Positions 5,410-6,486 of a stretch of 6,486 nucleotides of DNA are shown piece by piece. Source of the stretch: Methanoculleus sp. Lineage in GTDB: Archaea > Halobacteriota > Methanomicrobia > Methanomicrobiales > Methanoculleaceae. A model generated the notes under the pieces. That model worked only from the letters and a program-made list of their open reading frames with translations. It did no database searches and was not told the origin of the DNA. The stretch's first letter is position 1. Every line of letters begins with the position of its first letter. Location: the NCBI GenBank assembly GCA_023230425.1, contig JALNXI010000111.1, positions 1 to 6,486 of the forward strand, in the 5' to 3' direction. The translations under genes and the position numbers were made by a program.

Positions 5410-5691
5410 ATGGCACGAAGAGACGTAACCCCCGATGAAGCAAAGGCGATGGGCGAGCAGCTCGGCATCACCTGGAAGGAGTTCGATGTCGAGCAGTTCC
5501 GGCGCGGCATGGTCGTGGAACTCGAACACGGCCTCCATGACCCGGCGACGAACGTCACCGACGACGACCTCTTCCTGACGGCGAAGATAACGCTTGCGCA
5601 CTTAAACGAGTTCCCGGACTACTACGACCGACTCGAGGAGATGGAGGAAGAGGCGGAGGCCTACTGGGCGGAGCGAAAGACGCAGGGCTGA
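5410..5691 (+). CDS. DUF5661 family protein
   Basis: The 93-residue acidic protein matches my knowledge of the DUF5661 family, small proteins found in archaea and bacteria with no known function. Recognisable segments are TPDEAKAMGEQLGITW (7-22), FDVEQFRRGMVVELEHGLHDP (centre) and the conserved NVTDDDLFLTAKITLAHLNEFPDYYDRLEEME run, followed by a helical Glu-rich tail. It is predicted all-helical and cytoplasmic, with no membrane segment or obvious catalytic motif; the H in ELEHG and the TDDD cluster could bind a metal, but that is conjecture. GAGGA at 5398-5402 is the SD. It lies between two minus-strand TM2-like paralogs, divergent from one and ending 5 bp from the stop of the other, so it is transcribed alone. 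Confidence 0.85.
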   Translation: MARRDVTPDEAKAMGEQLGITWKEFDVEQFRRGMVVELEHGLHDPATNVTDDDLFLTAKITLAHLNEFPDYYDRLEEMEEEAEAYWAERKTQG

Positions 5692-5696
5692 GGAGG

Positions 5697-6065
5697 TCAC
5701 CACCACGACAGCCCTGACGTGAGGGTCGATACCGCCGCAGGGGCGACCGGCAGGAAGAGAAGACCGACCAGCCAGACCGCGAGGAAGAGGAGGACAGCCG
5801 CAACGCTGCTCTCGCGGTACGGCACCGTGCCGCCGTTCATCCTCCGTGCGACGGCGTAGGCGTCGTAGGCACCGTAGAGCCAGATGGCCGCCCCGGCGGG
5901 AGCGAAGGAGAGGCCCCCGATCAGCGTCCCAACGAGGAACAGCACGCCCCGCAAGAACTGCCCGTTGTATGCCTGGCCGAGCCCGACGAAGACGAGCGAG
6001 AGGAGCGCGGAGAATCCAGGCTCTTTTGATTCAAGGGTAACCGAAGGGGTAATTCTGCAGGTCAT
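5697..6065 (-). CDS. Small TM2-like membrane protein, paralog B
   Basis: From the ATG at 6063-6065 the product has 122 residues with the same plan as paralog A: a short polar head (TLESKEPG), a first hydrophobic segment ending GLGQAYNG (28-35), a second span at about 39-64, the loop YDAYAVARRMNGGTVPYRES (67-86), a third span at about 87-108, and an SGLSWW end. It is an integral membrane protein of unknown function. The frame is open to 6182, but the added 39 residues are Pro/Arg-rich and run through the GC hairpin of the intergenic region, so the ATG at 6065 is preferred; in-frame GTGs a few codons before it are possible. AGGTG about 10 nt upstream is a weak SD. It converges with the DUF5661 gene with a 5-bp gap. 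Confidence 0.8.
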   Translation of the reverse strand: MTCRITPSVTLESKEPGFSALLSLVFVGLGQAYNGQFLRGVLFLVGTLIGGLSFAPAGAAIWLYGAYDAYAVARRMNGGTVPYRESSVAAVLLFLAVWLVGLLFLPVAPAAVSTLTSGLSWW

Positions 6066-6134
6066 AGGCACCGGCACCTGAAAGGGTACCGTGAGGAGAA
6101 ATGCTTTGTGGGCGATGGGGGGCCAGCCGCGAGG

Positions 6135-6155
6135 CCGGGCCCGGGGAGGGCCCGG
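6135..6155. repeat. Perfect GC-only inverted repeat between divergent genes
   Basis: CCGGGCCC (6135-6142) and GGGCCCGG (6148-6155) form an 8-bp all-G/C stem with loop GGGGA. It lies between the divergent starts at 6065 and 6212, upstream of both predicted promoters. It may be an operator or a structural element, or only a product of high local GC. Confidence 0.4.
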
Positions 6156-6175
6156 GCGGGGAGCGGGGGAGGTGC

Positions 6176-6189
6176 GCAACAACTATTGC
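6176..6189 (+). promoter_or_regulatory. Candidate leaderless promoter of the 69-residue gene
   Basis: GCAAC (6176-6180), two bases, then CTATTGC (6183-6189) stands 23-36 nt before the ATG at 6212 in otherwise GC-rich sequence. It is closest to the element before the second KTSC gene. No SD precedes the ATG. Confidence 0.42.
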
Positions 6190-6211
6190 CTGTCCATTGC
6201 AACCATACCGT

Positions 6212-6421
6212 ATGGAACGGCGCTCGGAAAGAGAGTGGATCAAGATACGGCAGCGGCGGGTCATCGACGAAGCCGATTACTACGCCGATCGACTCTACGA
6301 GACCCAGCGGGCCGCAACCACCTACGCCCGGCAGCTGCAGGGCCGGGGAGATGAGGTTCTCGTCCTTCCGACCGTCCACGCGGGCGGGCACCGGGGTTAC
6401 GCTGTCTTTGTCAGAAGATAA
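6212..6421 (+). CDS. Unrecognised 69-residue charged protein
   Basis: The product begins MERRSEREWIKIRQRRVIDEADYY in part, a strongly charged helical half (residues 1-44) rich in Arg and Glu. It ends in a short beta-like part, DEVLVLPTVHAGGHRGYAVFVRR (47-69). The layout of helix (ATTYARQLQ), G-x-G turn, then VLVLP and YAVFVRR strands is loosely like a half SPOR-type or other small alpha/beta fold, but I cannot name a family. It is soluble, with no signal or membrane span. The frame is open upstream to 6101, but that part crosses the GC hairpin and is Gly/Arg-rich, so the ATG at 6212 is chosen, supported by the TATA-like box 26-29 nt before it. It is divergent from TM2-like paralog B. Confidence 0.65.
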   Translation: MERRSEREWIKIRQRRVIDEADYYADRLYETQRAATTYARQLQGRGDEVLVLPTVHAGGHRGYAVFVRR

Positions 6422-6428
6422 GAGTGCG

Positions 6429-6461
6429 TTTTTGCCGCGCAGGCAGCCGCCCGGCTGTCTG
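6429..6461 (+). terminator. T-run and hairpin after the 69-residue gene
   Basis: Five T (6429-6433) follow the stop by 7 nt, the kind of short T-tract at which archaeal RNA polymerase can terminate. Downstream, CAGGCAGCCG (6440-6449) and CGGCTGTCTG (6452-6461) form a 10-bp stem with one G-U pair and a 2-nt loop. The T-run lies before the hairpin, so this is not a classical bacterial terminator. Confidence 0.4.
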
Positions 6462-6486
6462 TCCGGTGGAGGGGGTAAGTCAGCAC

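Noticed and set aside
6066..6182. N-terminal extension of TM2-like paralog B
   Set aside because: The added residues are Pro/Arg/Gly-rich, run through the GC palindrome and do not align with paralog A.
6440..6461. Possible tRNA or CRISPR repeat at the right edge
   Set aside because: There is a single hairpin only, with no cloverleaf arms and no repeated units with spacers.

Overview
The window is about 6.5 kb of GC-rich DNA with short intergenic gaps and strong G/C preference at third codon positions. It looks archaeal, most likely a methanogen of the Methanomicrobiales such as Methanoculleus. That placement is an inference. It rests on the protein families present, on TATA-like boxes 26-31 nt upstream of several start codons that lack a Shine-Dalgarno (SD) sequence (a leaderless pattern), and on the ROK kinase, whose zinc motif has His where most bacterial members have the third Cys. 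No rRNA, tRNA, CRISPR array, insertion sequence or phage gene was found.

Layout. Positions 1-150 hold the 3' end of an unrecognised plus-strand gene, which overlaps the end of a minus-strand operon by 11 bp. That operon (140-1965, minus) runs ROK-family sugar kinase, then dual-specificity-type protein phosphatase, then a UPF0029/IMPACT-family protein. The gap between the first two is 15 bp, and the last two share a GTGA start/stop overlap. Divergent from it is a plus-strand locus (2080-2390) that reads as a small single-pass membrane protein followed, in another frame, by a 46-residue reading frame. It may be one gene broken by a frameshift or two overlapping genes. Next come two tandem minus-strand KTSC-domain genes (2403-2911), and then a large minus-strand secreted protein built from three copies of a beta-rich repeat (2982-4670). 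The right part holds two paralogous TM2-like small membrane proteins (4899-5252 and 5697-6065, both minus). Between them, on the plus strand, lies a DUF5661 gene (5410-5691). A 69-residue unrecognised gene (6212-6421, plus) and a hairpin close the window.

How the genes relate. The kinase, phosphatase and IMPACT genes are almost certainly co-transcribed, but no shared pathway can be read from sequence. The KTSC pair and the TM2-like pair are both local duplications. The most unusual signal is regulatory: four genes without an SD (2080, 2642, 2911 and 6212 starts) carry a similar element, GCAAC, then 2-4 nt, then a YTATY box, at a nearly fixed distance from the ATG. This suggests a shared leaderless promoter type and helped fix the starts of several small genes.
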